Counted from the stretch's first letter, positions 35,351 through 45,706 are shown. The stretch is 64,000 bases of DNA from Chryseobacterium sp. SN22 (GCF_008329705.1 NZ_VTSX01000007.1:1-64000), one strand, 5' to 3'. The notes: generated by a model not told the origin, from the sequence alone. Made by a program: numbers and translations.

Positions 35351-35806
35351 TTAGTTCCAAATCGTTGTCCGGTAGGGTTCTGATATAAATTTTGTTCTCT
35401 GATAAACAGCACTGCAAACCATTCCCGAAAGATTGTAATTCTGATTTTTGGGAACCATGACGGCCCCGATCTTACCCGCCGCGATCGGAACTTTCTTGAA
35501 ATAATTATTCCCGCTGATCGTCAGTACCATATTGCAACGGGATTTGTTTTCCACTGTAACAGGTGCCTTGCTCTGATCTTCAGAACCATTAAGAATAGCC
35601 GTTACAACTGCCGCTGTTTCCGATTTATAGGTTTTGCTTAATGTCTGATACTCCGTTTCCGTCTGATTGACAGGTGGTGTCCTGATCACGGTGCCGGAAG
35701 CATTAGGACTTCTTCGTACAGGCGTTGCGGTAGTTTTGTGATGGGTTGCTTCACAGCTGTTCAGAATAACAAACGCTAAAGCAGGGAAGTAAAAAAGACT
35801 TTTCAT
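35351..35806 (-). CDS. Small lipoprotein, NxSxC secreted family, copy 1
   Basis: The 151-residue protein has a lipoprotein signal (ILNSCEA, Cys18). Residues about 85-150 match the C-terminal domain of the proteins at 35849, 37395 and 61505: N-K-S-R-C-N-x-x-L-x-I-x-G-x-x-Y, then VC and Y near the end. The conserved Cys residues may form a disulphide. It may correspond to a Chryseobacterium DUF (I recall DUF6759, unverified). It lacks the family N-terminal motif H-P-D-D-P. Function unknown. Confidence 0.65.
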   Translation of the reverse strand: MKSLFYFPALAFVILNSCEATHHKTTATPVRRSPNASGTVIRTPPVNQTETEYQTLSKTYKSETAAVVTAILNGSEDQSKAPVTVENKSRCNMVLTISGNNYFKKVPIAAGKIGAVMVPKNQNYNLSGMVCSAVYQRTKFISEPYRTTIWN

Positions 35807-35848
35807 TAAGGCCGTATTTTAGCTGTAAATGTAATCTTTTTATCCTTT

Positions 35849-36472
35849 TTAAGGAAGAATTTTATTGCCGCTGGAAACCGGATTATTAATTGTTAAAAAC
35901 AGGCTTTTGCTGATTTCTTTCTTTGAACTGTAGATAATATCACATACATTGCTGGTCAGGACATAGCTTCCTTTATTGATGACCATAAAATTTTCATTTT
36001 TGGCCGGTACCGCCAGATTATAAAAATGTTTCCCCTGAATTCTCACAATCATATTGCAGTCCGAATTATTCCTGAGAAGCAGAATCACTTCTTTACTGCT
36101 GATATCTTCATTGAACATGGCATTGAGAAGCTTAACGGTCTTGTCGGAATGCTCTTTGGTTGTTGAAGCAATAAGCCGTTTAAATTCTTCTGCTTCCACC
36201 GAATTGGAATTCTTTAAAAGATGTCCGGGAATTTCGGAAATAACGGGCCTGGCGTTTTTGCCGCTTTTCATCCATTCGGAATTCTTCAGGGCAATTAATT
36301 TGGACTTCATAACATTTCTTTTCGGATCATCGGGGTGGCAGGTTTTCAGGAAACGTTCTATTTCCGTAATATTTTTGCTTTCCAGGATGTTTTGAAAGCC
36401 TTTTTCAGAAGGTTTTACCTTACAGGATGCCAGGAAGAAGCCTGCTGAAATGATCAGGATAATATTTTTCAT
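35849..36472 (-). CDS. Small lipoprotein, NxSxC secreted family, copy 2
   Basis: The 207-residue protein has a lipoprotein signal (FLASCKV, Cys17), the N-terminal repeat-like motif ILESKNITEIERFLKTCHPDDPKR (residues about 29-52, here split: SKNITEIERFLK then HPDDP) and the C-terminal domain with NNSDCNMIVRIQGKHFYNL, followed by VCDIIYSSKKE. It is close in sequence to copy 3 (37395), less to copy 4. It is 43 bases upstream of copy 1 on the same strand, so both are probably one operon. Confidence 0.7.
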   Translation of the reverse strand: MKNIILIISAGFFLASCKVKPSEKGFQNILESKNITEIERFLKTCHPDDPKRNVMKSKLIALKNSEWMKSGKNARPVISEIPGHLLKNSNSVEAEEFKRLIASTTKEHSDKTVKLLNAMFNEDISSKEVILLLRNNSDCNMIVRIQGKHFYNLAVPAKNENFMVINKGSYVLTSNVCDIIYSSKKEISKSLFLTINNPVSSGNKILP

Positions 36473-36633
36473 GGTAAGTTTTATGTTTGTATATGACGAT
36501 ACAAGGATATAAGTGTTACAGCCTTATCGCATTTGGTCGGGTTTAAAAATATTTACCTAAAAATTACCGTTGACTCCGGAATATAGTGTGTTTCGAAATA
36601 ATAATGTTTTCATTATAAGCTTTCATGGTTTTT

Positions 36634-37311
36634 TTAGTTGATTTTAAATTTGATATAGGTAATCGTTTTGCCTTTTGCCGAAAAAAGCTCTTCGTAATAC
36701 GTACGGATGTCTTTCAGGTGAGGCGTGTCCGGATTGTATTCCACCGCTCCGTAGATGTCATGGTGGGCGGTAAGGATTTCATATCCTGCTCCCTGCAGAT
36801 AGCCTAAAGTATAGCCATGAAGGAACTCGGAATCGGTTTTCAGGTGAACAATTCCACCGGGTTTAAGGAATTTTTTATACCGTTCTAAAAAGTCGGGGTG
36901 GGTAAGCCGGTGCTTTGTCCGTTTGTATTTGATCTGAGGATCGGGGAAAGTGATCCAGATTTCGTCCACTTCATTTTCGCCGAAGAAATAATCAACCAGT
37001 TCAATCTGGGTTCTGAGGAAAGCTACATTATGCATTCCGTTATCAACCGCTTCCTTCGCCCCGAACCAGAACCGGGCCCCTTTGATATCAACGCCTATAA
37101 AGTTCTTGTCGGTAAATGTTTTGGCAAGACCTACAGTATATTCCCCCTTTCCGCAGCCCAGTTCCAAAACGATAGGATTTTCATTCTTAAAAAAATCCGT
37201 TCTCCATTTTCCTTTCAGGTCAAAGCCGCTTAAAGCTTCTTCCCTTGTCGGCTGGATGACGTTTGGCAATATTTTGTTTTCTGCGAATCTTGCTAGTTTA
37301 TTTTTACCCAT
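36634..37311 (-). CDS. trmB: tRNA (guanine-N7-)-methyltransferase
   Basis: TrmB methylates G46 in the variable loop of tRNAs with S-adenosylmethionine. The 225-residue protein shows the SAM motif VLELGCGKGEYTVGLA (about residues 48-63), GVDIKGARFW, the family motif WITFPDPQIKYKRTKHRL and the late HLKTDSEFLHGYTL. Length and motifs are typical. It is inserted between copies 2 and 3 of the small secreted family. Confidence 0.95.
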   Translation of the reverse strand: MGKNKLARFAENKILPNVIQPTREEALSGFDLKGKWRTDFFKNENPIVLELGCGKGEYTVGLAKTFTDKNFIGVDIKGARFWFGAKEAVDNGMHNVAFLRTQIELVDYFFGENEVDEIWITFPDPQIKYKRTKHRLTHPDFLERYKKFLKPGGIVHLKTDSEFLHGYTLGYLQGAGYEILTAHHDIYGAVEYNPDTPHLKDIRTYYEELFSAKGKTITYIKFKIN

Positions 37312-37394
37312 GAGAAATTTATAAAATCCCGCAAAAATAGCGAATTTTACACAAATGCCTCTTTTTTAGAGGTAAAAATAATGCTAAGAGATCT

Positions 37395-38177
37395 TTATTT
37401 CTTCGACGAACTTCCGAGGGCAACCATCAGCGGTTTCTGAATCGTTTTCTGCGAAGCGTACTGCGCACCGCATACGATGCTTGTGAAAAGGTAATCCCCT
37501 TTATCCACCACAATAGAATTGTCGCCGTGAGAAGGCACGGGAAGCCTGTACTTGGTGGTACCGATTCCTTCTATTCTCACAATGATGTTGCAGTCGGATT
37601 TATTTTCGATCATGATAATGCACTCTTTCGCATTCGGATCATTATCAAAAAGAGAGTTTAATATTTTTACGGTCTTATTTTTGTGTTCCACGGGGTTTTC
37701 GGCCATCAGCATATTGAATTCTGCTGCTTCAGCATCCGGAAGGGCAGAAACGGCAGCCGTTGTTACGGAAGGGGCAATATAGACATTCTTCGGATTACTC
37801 GGGGTATAGACTACCGCTGCCTGGCCTACCTGCAGCTCTTTCTGGTATTTGGCAATCTGCTTTTGCTTAATGATGGCATTCATCTCATCAAAAGATATTT
37901 TTGTGGAAGGGCGTCTTTTCAGCATTGCCAGCCAGTCCTGCATCTGTTTTACCTTTACGTCTCCGGGTTTGGCGTTTTTGATGTATTCCTTCATCATTTC
38001 CATCACGCGCGGTTTCAGAACGGACCTCCTGGGATCATCAGGATGAGCATCACGCAAAAACGCATTGATCTCGTATATGTTTTTGCTTTGCAGAATATCG
38101 CTGTAATCTTTACCTTTCGACTGGGCGGAAAGATGTATAGAAAGCAGAACACTGAAAAATAGAAGTAATTTTTTCAT
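37395..38177 (-). CDS. Secreted protein, NxSxC family, copy 3
   Basis: The 260-residue protein has a signal peptide (1-20, ending LSAQ) rather than a lipobox. It carries SKNIYEINAFLRDAHPDDPRR near the start and the C-terminal domain with NKSDCNIIVRIEG, LPVPSHGDNSIVVDKG and IVCGAQYASQK. The middle (about 95-150) is helical and low in conservation. It is preceded by a hairpin at about 37356-37373, weak as terminator. Function unknown. Confidence 0.7.
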   Translation of the reverse strand: MKKLLLFFSVLLSIHLSAQSKGKDYSDILQSKNIYEINAFLRDAHPDDPRRSVLKPRVMEMMKEYIKNAKPGDVKVKQMQDWLAMLKRRPSTKISFDEMNAIIKQKQIAKYQKELQVGQAAVVYTPSNPKNVYIAPSVTTAAVSALPDAEAAEFNMLMAENPVEHKNKTVKILNSLFDNDPNAKECIIMIENKSDCNIIVRIEGIGTTKYRLPVPSHGDNSIVVDKGDYLFTSIVCGAQYASQKTIQKPLMVALGSSSKK

Positions 38178-38385
38178 TTTACTAATATTTAGGATTAAAA
38201 AGATAGGTGTTATTTCCCTCTTTTAATAAGCTTTCAGGTTATTGGTGTATCATTGCATCCTTCATTTCCCGGCTGATATAAACGCTTAAATTTATGCTAA
38301 AAATAAACATTATTTGAATAAAACAAAAAATGTATACTGCATTTTGCAATATACATTTTTTTTATTTTATTGTTGGACCCCTCAA

Positions 38386-39174
38386 TTATTTTACAACATC
38401 CTGAAGATGAGAGTTTCTCAGTCTCCGCTGATAAATCGGCAGATACTTTTCGATAGGGATTTTTATCGCTTCGAAGTTTCCTGCCAGTACGTAAGGCTCA
38501 ATATTTTCCGAAGTATATACAAACTGTAGGAAGTTATCGATCAGGTTTTCAGGAATTTTAAACCTGGTGAAGTAATCTTTCCCCAAATAATTTTTGATCT
38601 GGCTGATGGAGCCGTTCATTCTTTCATATGCTACATAACGCTGCTTTTTCTTCCGTTCCCCGGAAAGAATATCATAAATGCTCTCCAGGCTGAATGTAAG
38701 TCCGCCATCCCTCAATCCGGCCACCGGCAGTTGAGGAGAGGTTCCGTCGCCTTTAGGTTCCGGCAGGCCGATTACCTTTTTAATGGCTAATGCTTTATCC
38801 TCTTTCCGGATCGAGTTGATGTCATACCTTAAGTTTCCCGTCGGCCTGAAGCGGCTGATGACTACTTCCTGAATATCATGATAGGCAATTTTCAGCTCCA
38901 CTAAATTTCTCTGCTCCATCATCTGCTGCGTCAGCCTAATGTCTTTCCGTTCCGTCACAATAGAAGTAAAACGGATAACGTCACCCGGATTGGCCGGAAT
39001 GGAAAAGTCTCCGTTGTAATCGCTCAGCACGGTTTTCAGCGTTGTGAGATTGGTAACATACATCTGGTTGAGATACAATACGGAATTATCCTTCAGGAAG
39101 ACTTCGCCGGAATAGGTTTGTGCGTTAATTTTTGCCAGAAAAACCAACAGCAGGAGGGTAAATAGCTTATTCAT
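38386..39174 (-). CDS. Secreted protein with carboxypeptidase-regulatory-like domain
   Basis: The start at 39174 (MNKLFTLLLLVFLAKINAQ) gives a signal peptide; 39213 would add an unlikely head. The 262-residue protein begins with a CarboxypepD-regulatory/DUF4480-like beta-sandwich (about 20-100: YSGEVFLKDNSVLYLNQMYV, SDYNGDFSIPANPGDVIRFT), followed by a helical domain with RKKKQRYVAYE and DNFLQFVYTSENIEP. Such proteins are common envelope proteins in Bacteroidetes. Function unknown. Confidence 0.75.
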   Translation of the reverse strand: MNKLFTLLLLVFLAKINAQTYSGEVFLKDNSVLYLNQMYVTNLTTLKTVLSDYNGDFSIPANPGDVIRFTSIVTERKDIRLTQQMMEQRNLVELKIAYHDIQEVVISRFRPTGNLRYDINSIRKEDKALAIKKVIGLPEPKGDGTSPQLPVAGLRDGGLTFSLESIYDILSGERKKKQRYVAYERMNGSISQIKNYLGKDYFTRFKIPENLIDNFLQFVYTSENIEPYVLAGNFEAIKIPIEKYLPIYQRRLRNSHLQDVVK

Positions 39175-39333
39175 ATGATACGGCAAAATTACACAGAAAT
39201 TGTACCAAGTCATGCCTGGTTCGGCAGTAAAAACAGGTTAAAATTATATTAAACTTTAATTTAAAATTGTTAATGAATGTTATAAGGATTTTATTTGTCT
39301 AATATTCCGGACACCTTTGCTTTAGCCTCGCGA

Positions 39334-42300
39334 TTAGTAATTTTTTACCAGCAGCCAGCTCGTGTATTTTACGGTTGTTGTTCCTCCGAATTCCGTCCAG
39401 CTGACGAAATACCAGTAGGTGGCAGTATTCACGGGACGCCCTGTTATTTTTCCGTCCCAGATAAATCTGTTGGCAGAAGAACCTCGGAAAACCTCTGCGC
39501 CGTACCGGTCGAAAATCCTGAAGATAATATTCTCATTATTCATCAGGGCGGAGTAATCAATCGCATCATTATAACCGTCCAGATTCGGTGTAATGGTATT
39601 GATAAGATTAATGATCACAAAGGTTCGGGTGGCTTCCTCGCATCTGTTGGAATCACGTACGTGCATCGTATGGTTTCCCCGCGGTACATTATAGAATACA
39701 TTGGAACTCTGCCAGCTTGTGCCGTCCAGGGAATATTCATAAGAAGGCGTGCCGCCGCTTACCCCGATGGTTACCGTATTGCCGTTGATTTCGATCATTG
39801 TGATCACCGGAAGGGTAGATTCCGTAACGTCTACCGTCTGCCGGTAGGTACATCCGTCAAAAGTAAGATCTACGTAATAGGCTCCGGAAGAAACATTAGA
39901 AATTGATTGGGTTGTTGCCCCTGTGCTCCAGTGATAGCTGTCAAATCCCGGCCCTGCATCAAGGGTAGTCAGTGTATTGGGACAAATGGTTTTATTCACC
40001 AGTGCCTGCGAATATTTAGGGATCTTGACGGTTATGGTAATGGAAGCAACATTCGGGCAGACACCGGGTTTTTCAAATCTTATATAAACGGTTGTTGAGC
40101 CGGTTAAGTTCATGGGATTCGTCAGTATCGCCGTATTATTCTGTGCATCAAGTAAGGTAGGGTGAAAGGTTGCCGTTACCTGCGGATCTGTAGTAAACTG
40201 ATTGATAAAAGACTGCAGGTCGAGCGATTTGATTCCGTCCAGGTCATCGTCGCACATCGTCATGGTATAGCTTGCTTTAAGCAGAGGCACTTTGGCACCG
40301 ATTGTAAAAATAAGCGGCCTGATCACCGGCGGGCACCCGTCGGGAGATTCCACTCTGATGTAAATGGTGGTGGTTGTAGTGTAGGACCAGTTGTTAGGCA
40401 GCGTATTCGTGCTTCCTGAATTGGCCTCTGTAAGGTTTGCATAATATCTTACGTTGGTAAAATAGGAAGGGTTGCCCAAAACAACAGGTGTAATGCTTGA
40501 TAGTGTAACATTCACCACCCCATCCAGGTTATCATCGCAGAAGCTTCCCGTATAATTGCTGAGTACGTTTGCAAAAGGATATAAATTAAGGGTGATCTGT
40601 GCAATGACCTTGCATCCGATATTGTTCTTCACCACTGCATAAACGATAGTCCCATTGGTGGCGGTATAGGTTGCAGGTGTTGGAATTTCCGTTCCGGCCG
40701 TTTCATTCTGTGCATTGAGCAGGGATGTATAATAGGTAATGGTTACCGGTGAATTGGTAGTTACGTTTGCCGTGGTTAAATTGAATACCCCTTGTCCGGA
40801 ACCGTTGTCGCAGGACTTAAGTGTTGCGTTGTTCACCGTCAGGACCTGAATGTTAATTGTTACCGTTACCGTTTCACAGTCGGGAAAATCAGGATTGTTT
40901 CCGCAGAAAGTATAGCTGAATGTATCCGTTCCCGTTGTTCCGGGAGTAGTCACCGTATAAGTAATCGCTCCGGTAGCCGGATTTATGGCTGCGGTTCCTA
41001 AGGTAGGAGCTGTAAGGATCGTTACCGTTGAAGGTACCGGGGTCTGGGTAGAATTCGTAAACGCCGGTGCAATGGTTCTGGTTGTACATACGCCGTAAGT
41101 GGTACTGGTAAGCCGGGTACAGTTTAACACTTTAAACTGTTCCGTGATCAGGGGCGCACAGCTTCCCATGGTAACGGAGCAGGTATAATAGCCGGGCTGC
41201 GCCGGGGTAATCGATGAACCGGTGGCCCCTGGAATCAGAACACCGCCGACATACCATTGGTACGTATCGTAAATAATGGGGTCTACCGTAAGCACGATCC
41301 CCGGTATACAGGTTCCGCCGGATCTCAGGATCACCGGCTGCGTCGGGAACCCGGCAAAAAATCCGCCGTAGCCCACGGCATCACTTCCGGCATTAATCCC
41401 AGCTGTGATCGCCTTTGAGGAATTGATGGTAATGGTACCGGTGATATTCGGAATGCCGTAGGTAACCCAGTTATTGGTTCCCGTCATATCAAAAGGGCCG
41501 GTCGTAGCGGGTGGTACGCCTCCGTTTACGGTGACAACGGCGCCTCTTTCGGTAATCAGGTTCAGCTTTGTAGGAATGTTGAGGATGCCATTCGGATTTC
41601 CTTGGGAATAAACAAAATTCTCATTAATAAGACCAAGCTCATTGATCTGTTTCGGAAGGTAGCAGTTGAGCGCAGGAATAAAATTAAAACCACCCGTTGC
41701 TACTTCATCTCCTGCAGTGCCGTTACCGGCAAGCACCTGATAAATGTAAGCGTTTTTTGTGGTTTTAATGTACAGGTTATAATGTCCGTTCCCCTGAAGC
41801 TGGTATTTGGTACCGGGAATCATGAAGTATTCACCTGTATTCAGCGTGGCAATGGGGGCTAACTCACCGTTTACCCGGATTTCCGTATTGTTCTCGGTGG
41901 CAATAACAAGGGCACCTTCCATATTGGCTCCGATGCTTCCGTTGCCTTTTACCAGAGCAAACTCATTTCCCAGTCTTTCCACGGGAACCGCCTGATCCAT
42001 CAGGATATCAGAACTAAAAGGAAGATTGCCTGCATACTGTCCGTTAAAGTTTCCGTTGGTTACATTTATGTTTTTATTGGCCACGATTTTGGCCCCGATG
42101 AAGCCATCGGAATTTCCGGTGTTGCTGCCGCTCCCGTCGATGATGTAAGATTGTCCTTTGTTCAAGGTAAACGTCATGGTTGGGGTAGTGGTTCCTGTCG
42201 TTCCGTTCGAAAATTGTACGGAAGGCTTATATCCCGATACGGTAACGGTCGTATTATCATCCGTTGCAAGGATACTCGTCATAAAATTCAGGATCGAATT

Positions 42301-42735
42301 ATTGACGGTAATGGGAGCAGCGGCTGCGTAGAAGAGTTTTCCGGTAGAAGGTATCCCTTTGGAAGTTATAATTTCGGCATGGTTATAAACTGAAAACCTC
42401 AGGTTGGCATAAAAAGGGAATTCGGCTTTTACATAAATCCCTTTTGTGGTCGGTGTAAAAAGATCGGTCTGTTGGGTAGTAATGATATAATCTCTCAGGA
42501 TATCAACTTTCTGAGGATTTCCTTTACTGATGTTTATTGTCGTAATTAAAGTATTGTTGTTGTAAATGCTTACCGGAAACGGGGTTGTACGGTTGGTGGA
42601 AAGATACAGTTTTTGATAAGGATTGGGATTTCCCGTACGGTCCACCATAGGGGCAAACCAATGTTCCCTGTCCAGCTGCGCAAATGAAAAGGTGAAAAAA
42701 TAAAATATAAATAAAAGGGATAAAATTTTCTTCAT
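39334..42735 (-). CDS. Giant secreted protein 1, T9SS type B (CHU_C)
   Basis: The 1133-residue protein has a signal peptide (1-19). Residues about 20-440 resemble an IgGFc-binding-like beta domain (DREHWFAPM, ATDDNTTVTVSGY, LNKGQSYIIDG, DQAVPVERLGNEFALVKG). An Ig-like domain (YQWYVGGVLIPGATG), a cadherin-like domain (PSTVTILTAPTLGTAAINPATG), one C-x-N-G-x-G-x-F-N-L repeat and two C-D-D-(N/D)-x-D-G beta domains follow. LDAGPGFDSYHWSTGATTQ precedes the C-terminal CHU_C type B sorting domain (last 85 residues, ITPNLDGYNDAIDYS to the end), the signal for type IX export. First in coordinates of six tandem paralogues; it has its own -7 box. Ligand unknown; adhesion is inferred. Confidence 0.85.
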   Translation of the reverse strand: MKKILSLLFIFYFFTFSFAQLDREHWFAPMVDRTGNPNPYQKLYLSTNRTTPFPVSIYNNNTLITTINISKGNPQKVDILRDYIITTQQTDLFTPTTKGIYVKAEFPFYANLRFSVYNHAEIITSKGIPSTGKLFYAAAAPITVNNSILNFMTSILATDDNTTVTVSGYKPSVQFSNGTTGTTTPTMTFTLNKGQSYIIDGSGSNTGNSDGFIGAKIVANKNINVTNGNFNGQYAGNLPFSSDILMDQAVPVERLGNEFALVKGNGSIGANMEGALVIATENNTEIRVNGELAPIATLNTGEYFMIPGTKYQLQGNGHYNLYIKTTKNAYIYQVLAGNGTAGDEVATGGFNFIPALNCYLPKQINELGLINENFVYSQGNPNGILNIPTKLNLITERGAVVTVNGGVPPATTGPFDMTGTNNWVTYGIPNITGTITINSSKAITAGINAGSDAVGYGGFFAGFPTQPVILRSGGTCIPGIVLTVDPIIYDTYQWYVGGVLIPGATGSSITPAQPGYYTCSVTMGSCAPLITEQFKVLNCTRLTSTTYGVCTTRTIAPAFTNSTQTPVPSTVTILTAPTLGTAAINPATGAITYTVTTPGTTGTDTFSYTFCGNNPDFPDCETVTVTINIQVLTVNNATLKSCDNGSGQGVFNLTTANVTTNSPVTITYYTSLLNAQNETAGTEIPTPATYTATNGTIVYAVVKNNIGCKVIAQITLNLYPFANVLSNYTGSFCDDNLDGVVNVTLSSITPVVLGNPSYFTNVRYYANLTEANSGSTNTLPNNWSYTTTTTIYIRVESPDGCPPVIRPLIFTIGAKVPLLKASYTMTMCDDDLDGIKSLDLQSFINQFTTDPQVTATFHPTLLDAQNNTAILTNPMNLTGSTTVYIRFEKPGVCPNVASITITVKIPKYSQALVNKTICPNTLTTLDAGPGFDSYHWSTGATTQSISNVSSGAYYVDLTFDGCTYRQTVDVTESTLPVITMIEINGNTVTIGVSGGTPSYEYSLDGTSWQSSNVFYNVPRGNHTMHVRDSNRCEEATRTFVIINLINTITPNLDGYNDAIDYSALMNNENIIFRIFDRYGAEVFRGSSANRFIWDGKITGRPVNTATYWYFVSWTEFGGTTTVKYTSWLLVKNY

Positions 42736-42752
42736 TTAGGTTACCTTTAACA

Positions 42753-42760
42753 CAAATTTA
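42753..42760 (-). promoter_or_regulatory. -7 box of array gene 1
   Basis: The complement reads TAAATTTG, 17 bases before the ATG at 42735. A -33 TTTG is not clear. Confidence 0.5.
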
Positions 42761-42796
42761 ATAATAAAAAGCATTATCCTGTTAAAAAATTAACAA

Positions 42797-42824
42797 AAAA
42801 CCATGATTTCAAAATCATGGTTTT
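42797..42824 (-). terminator. Terminator of array gene 2
   Basis: AAAACCATGATTT / AAATCATGGTTTT stem downstream of the 42844-45684 gene on the minus strand. Confidence 0.8.
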
Positions 42825-42843
42825 CAGTATTTAATAAGAGGTT

Positions 42844-45684
42844 TTAATCGATATTTTTCACAAGAACCCAGCCGGAATATTTCATGTGAGTTTGTGCCTT
42901 GTTCGGCTCGGTCCAGGTAATTTCATACCAGTATGTGGCAGTAGGAAGTTTCTTGCTATACATGCTTCCGTCCCACTTGTAATTGTTGAATGCATCAGCC
43001 TGATGGATCTTATTCCCGTATCGGTCGTAGATATTGAATACCAGGTCTTTCTTATAAGACAATTCCGAATAGTCGATATAGTCATTCTTGTTGTCTCCGT
43101 TCGGGGTAATGGCATTCAGCAGGTTGGGTACCGTTACGGTAACATCAATCGGCTCACAGTTGTAAAAATCTTTTACATACACCCGGTTTTCGCCTCTTGG
43201 AAGGTTTTCAAAGAAATTTGAATCCTGCCATTTGATGCCGTCCAGTGAGTATCGGTAAGCAGGAGTTCCGCCGTTTACCTGTACTGTAATGGTATTGTTT
43301 TTAATATCAACCGATGTAATCACCGGTTGTGCTGCCGGGCTCACTTTTACGGGCTGAAGGGTGTAGCATTCCCCCGATTTCAGGTTTACCCAATAGGTTC
43401 CGACACCGGCATTGATGGTTTGGGAGGTTTCACCTGTGCTCCATTCGTAGCCGTCAAATCCCGGCCCGGCATCCAGTACGGCTTTGTTTTCAATGCAGAT
43501 GGTCTTATCCGTTAATACTGTGGATTTTACCGGAGGAATAACCACCAGCGTGATTTCAGCAATGCTGTAACATCCGTTTGAGTTCGTTACTTTCACATAG
43601 ATTTTCGTGTCGGATGAAATAAAATTGGATGCCGGCACAATAACGTTTGTTCCGTTATTTAGATCGGCAAGTGTAGGGTAAAAGGTTTTCACCACTCCGA
43701 TTGCCGTAGTAACGGGTGCAGTTTCCAGATTAAACAGCGCGGTTGTAGGTTTTGCAGCAATATAGCAGGATCTTACGGATACATTTTTTACCACAGGATT
43801 GGGATCAACGATCATGGTCATGGTTACCTGTTCGCAGCCTACACCCGTCGCAGGGTCGGCGCAGAAATGATAAACCAGAACGTCATTACCTGCAAATCCG
43901 GCATCCGGTGTATAGGTGATGTTTCCTGTTGAGGCTTCGATAGCCGCCGTCCCGTGAGCAGGCGGCGTATCAATCTGCAAGGTACCGGAAACAATCGCCA
44001 CCGGATGGTTGGTAAATTTCGGAACAATAGTCTTCTGAGCATCGCAGACCACCATGCTTTTGGTAACCTGTTCATAACACGATTCTATCAGGAAAACGGG
44101 AGTGGTCGCAAAGCATCCGCCCATTCCTACTTTTACCGTATAATTTCCGGGAAGCAGAGGGTTGAAAGTATGGCTGTTGGCCCCGGCAACAGGATTGGGA
44201 CCCAGGAACCACTGATACGATTCAAAACCGTCTCCCACTTCCAGGGTGATTCCGGGTATACAATCTCCGGTTTTGCTGATGACCGGTATGGAAGTAAAGC
44301 CTGCAAAATAGCCTCCGTATCCTACCACACCGCTTCCTCCGGCGATTCCTGCCGTAACGGCTTTGGTGGAATAGATCGATACATTTCCCGTAACGCCTGT
44401 AATGGAGTAGGAAACCCAATCCAGTGTACCCGTTACATCGTAAGGGCCCTGTGCTGCGGTGGGAGCCACCGGTGCTCCGCCGTTAATGCTGTAGGTAACT
44501 GCGGCCCCTTTTTCCGTTAAGATATTTAATTTAATCGTATTCGATGTATTGGGCGGAAGTTTTTCAATCATTCCGATTTCATCGATTTTTCTTGGCAGGA
44601 GACAATTGAGGGGTGGAATATAATTAAATCCGATCGTTGCGCTGGAAGTCGGGGTGCCGGCAAGAAGCTGGTACACGTATGCATTTTTAGACGTCCTTAC
44701 ATACAGGTTGTAATGATCATTCCCCTGGTTGATGTAATTGGTATTGCTGATTTCGTTGACCCGGTAATGCTGGCCTTCGTTAATGGTAGCAACGGCTACA
44801 GGATTGTTATTTACGAAAATCTTGGTGTCGTCTTCTGTAGCAACAATCAAAGCATCTTCCGTAGCAGCAGCTATATTCCCATATCCTTTTACGAGTACGA
44901 ATTCTTTTCCGAGCCTGTCGGTAGGTACCGACTGATCCATCACAATATCTCCGTTGGTAAGCGGAGTTCCAATATTGTATTCACCCAGGAAATTCCCGTT
45001 GGTAATTGAAATCGGTTTGTCTGAAACGATCTTTGCCCCGATGAAGCCTTTCAGGTTTCCCGGCTGGTTTCCGCGGCCTTCCACCATATACGACTGTCCT
45101 TTATTCAGGGTAATCGTCATCGCAGGCATGGCGGCTGCGGTAGTCCCGTTTGTAAAAACAACGTTGTTGGCATATCCGGAAATGGTAACCGTGGTATTGT
45201 CCTGAGTGGCAAGAATCCCCGTTGTAAAGTTCATAAACCCGCTGGTATTGGTAAGGGGTGCAACCACGGCATAAAACTTTGTGCCGATTCCTGCTTTTCC
45301 TTTCGAGGTTAGAATTTCCCCGTGGGCAGGAACGATAAACCGGAATGTTGCGAAAAACGGCTTGCTTCCTTTCAGGTAAAGACCTTTGGTGCCGACACTG
45401 AAAAGGTCCGCCGCAACCGACCCGATCATGGTAGCGGCCGTAATATCAAAAAGCTGCGGACTGCCTTTGCTGATGGTAACAGTGCCGATAACAACGTTGT
45501 TGTTGTATATATCTACTGCAAACGGTACCAGGGAATCCGTAGAAAGGTAAAGGGCCTGTTTTGCCGTAGTGGGAGAAAAATTGGCTGACGAGAAAGGCGC
45601 AAACCAGTGTTCGGTATCTCTCTGTGCCGAAAGATGAATGTATGACAAAACAAAAAGAAGCAGAAAGTACAGGTGTTTTTTCAT
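42844..45684 (-). CDS. Giant secreted protein 2, T9SS type B (CHU_C)
   Basis: The 946-residue paralogue has a signal peptide (1-20, ending LSAQ) and the same IgGFc-like N-terminal region (RDTEHWFAPF, ATQDNTTVTISGY, DQSVPTDRLGKEFVLVKG). An Ig-like domain (ESYQWFLGPNPVAGANS), a cadherin-like domain (TPPAHGTAAIEASTGNITYTP, in parts) and one SCYIAAKPTTALFNLETA repeat come before LDAGPGFDGYEWSTGETSQ. The CHU_C domain starts at ITPNGDNKNDYIDYSEL. It is among the shortest of the six because it has a single internal repeat. Own promoter and terminator. Confidence 0.85.
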   Translation of the reverse strand: MKKHLYFLLLFVLSYIHLSAQRDTEHWFAPFSSANFSPTTAKQALYLSTDSLVPFAVDIYNNNVVIGTVTISKGSPQLFDITAATMIGSVAADLFSVGTKGLYLKGSKPFFATFRFIVPAHGEILTSKGKAGIGTKFYAVVAPLTNTSGFMNFTTGILATQDNTTVTISGYANNVVFTNGTTAAAMPAMTITLNKGQSYMVEGRGNQPGNLKGFIGAKIVSDKPISITNGNFLGEYNIGTPLTNGDIVMDQSVPTDRLGKEFVLVKGYGNIAAATEDALIVATEDDTKIFVNNNPVAVATINEGQHYRVNEISNTNYINQGNDHYNLYVRTSKNAYVYQLLAGTPTSSATIGFNYIPPLNCLLPRKIDEIGMIEKLPPNTSNTIKLNILTEKGAAVTYSINGGAPVAPTAAQGPYDVTGTLDWVSYSITGVTGNVSIYSTKAVTAGIAGGSGVVGYGGYFAGFTSIPVISKTGDCIPGITLEVGDGFESYQWFLGPNPVAGANSHTFNPLLPGNYTVKVGMGGCFATTPVFLIESCYEQVTKSMVVCDAQKTIVPKFTNHPVAIVSGTLQIDTPPAHGTAAIEASTGNITYTPDAGFAGNDVLVYHFCADPATGVGCEQVTMTMIVDPNPVVKNVSVRSCYIAAKPTTALFNLETAPVTTAIGVVKTFYPTLADLNNGTNVIVPASNFISSDTKIYVKVTNSNGCYSIAEITLVVIPPVKSTVLTDKTICIENKAVLDAGPGFDGYEWSTGETSQTINAGVGTYWVNLKSGECYTLQPVKVSPAAQPVITSVDIKNNTITVQVNGGTPAYRYSLDGIKWQDSNFFENLPRGENRVYVKDFYNCEPIDVTVTVPNLLNAITPNGDNKNDYIDYSELSYKKDLVFNIYDRYGNKIHQADAFNNYKWDGSMYSKKLPTATYWYEITWTEPNKAQTHMKYSGWVLVKNID

Positions 45685-45706
45685 GGTCGTGAAATTAGCT
45701 TTTTGA

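Noticed and set aside
35220..35417. A minus-strand 65-residue frame downstream of the first NxSxC lipoprotein gene
   Set aside because: It overlaps the 3' end of that gene in another frame, has no recognisable domain and lies in AT-rich spacer.
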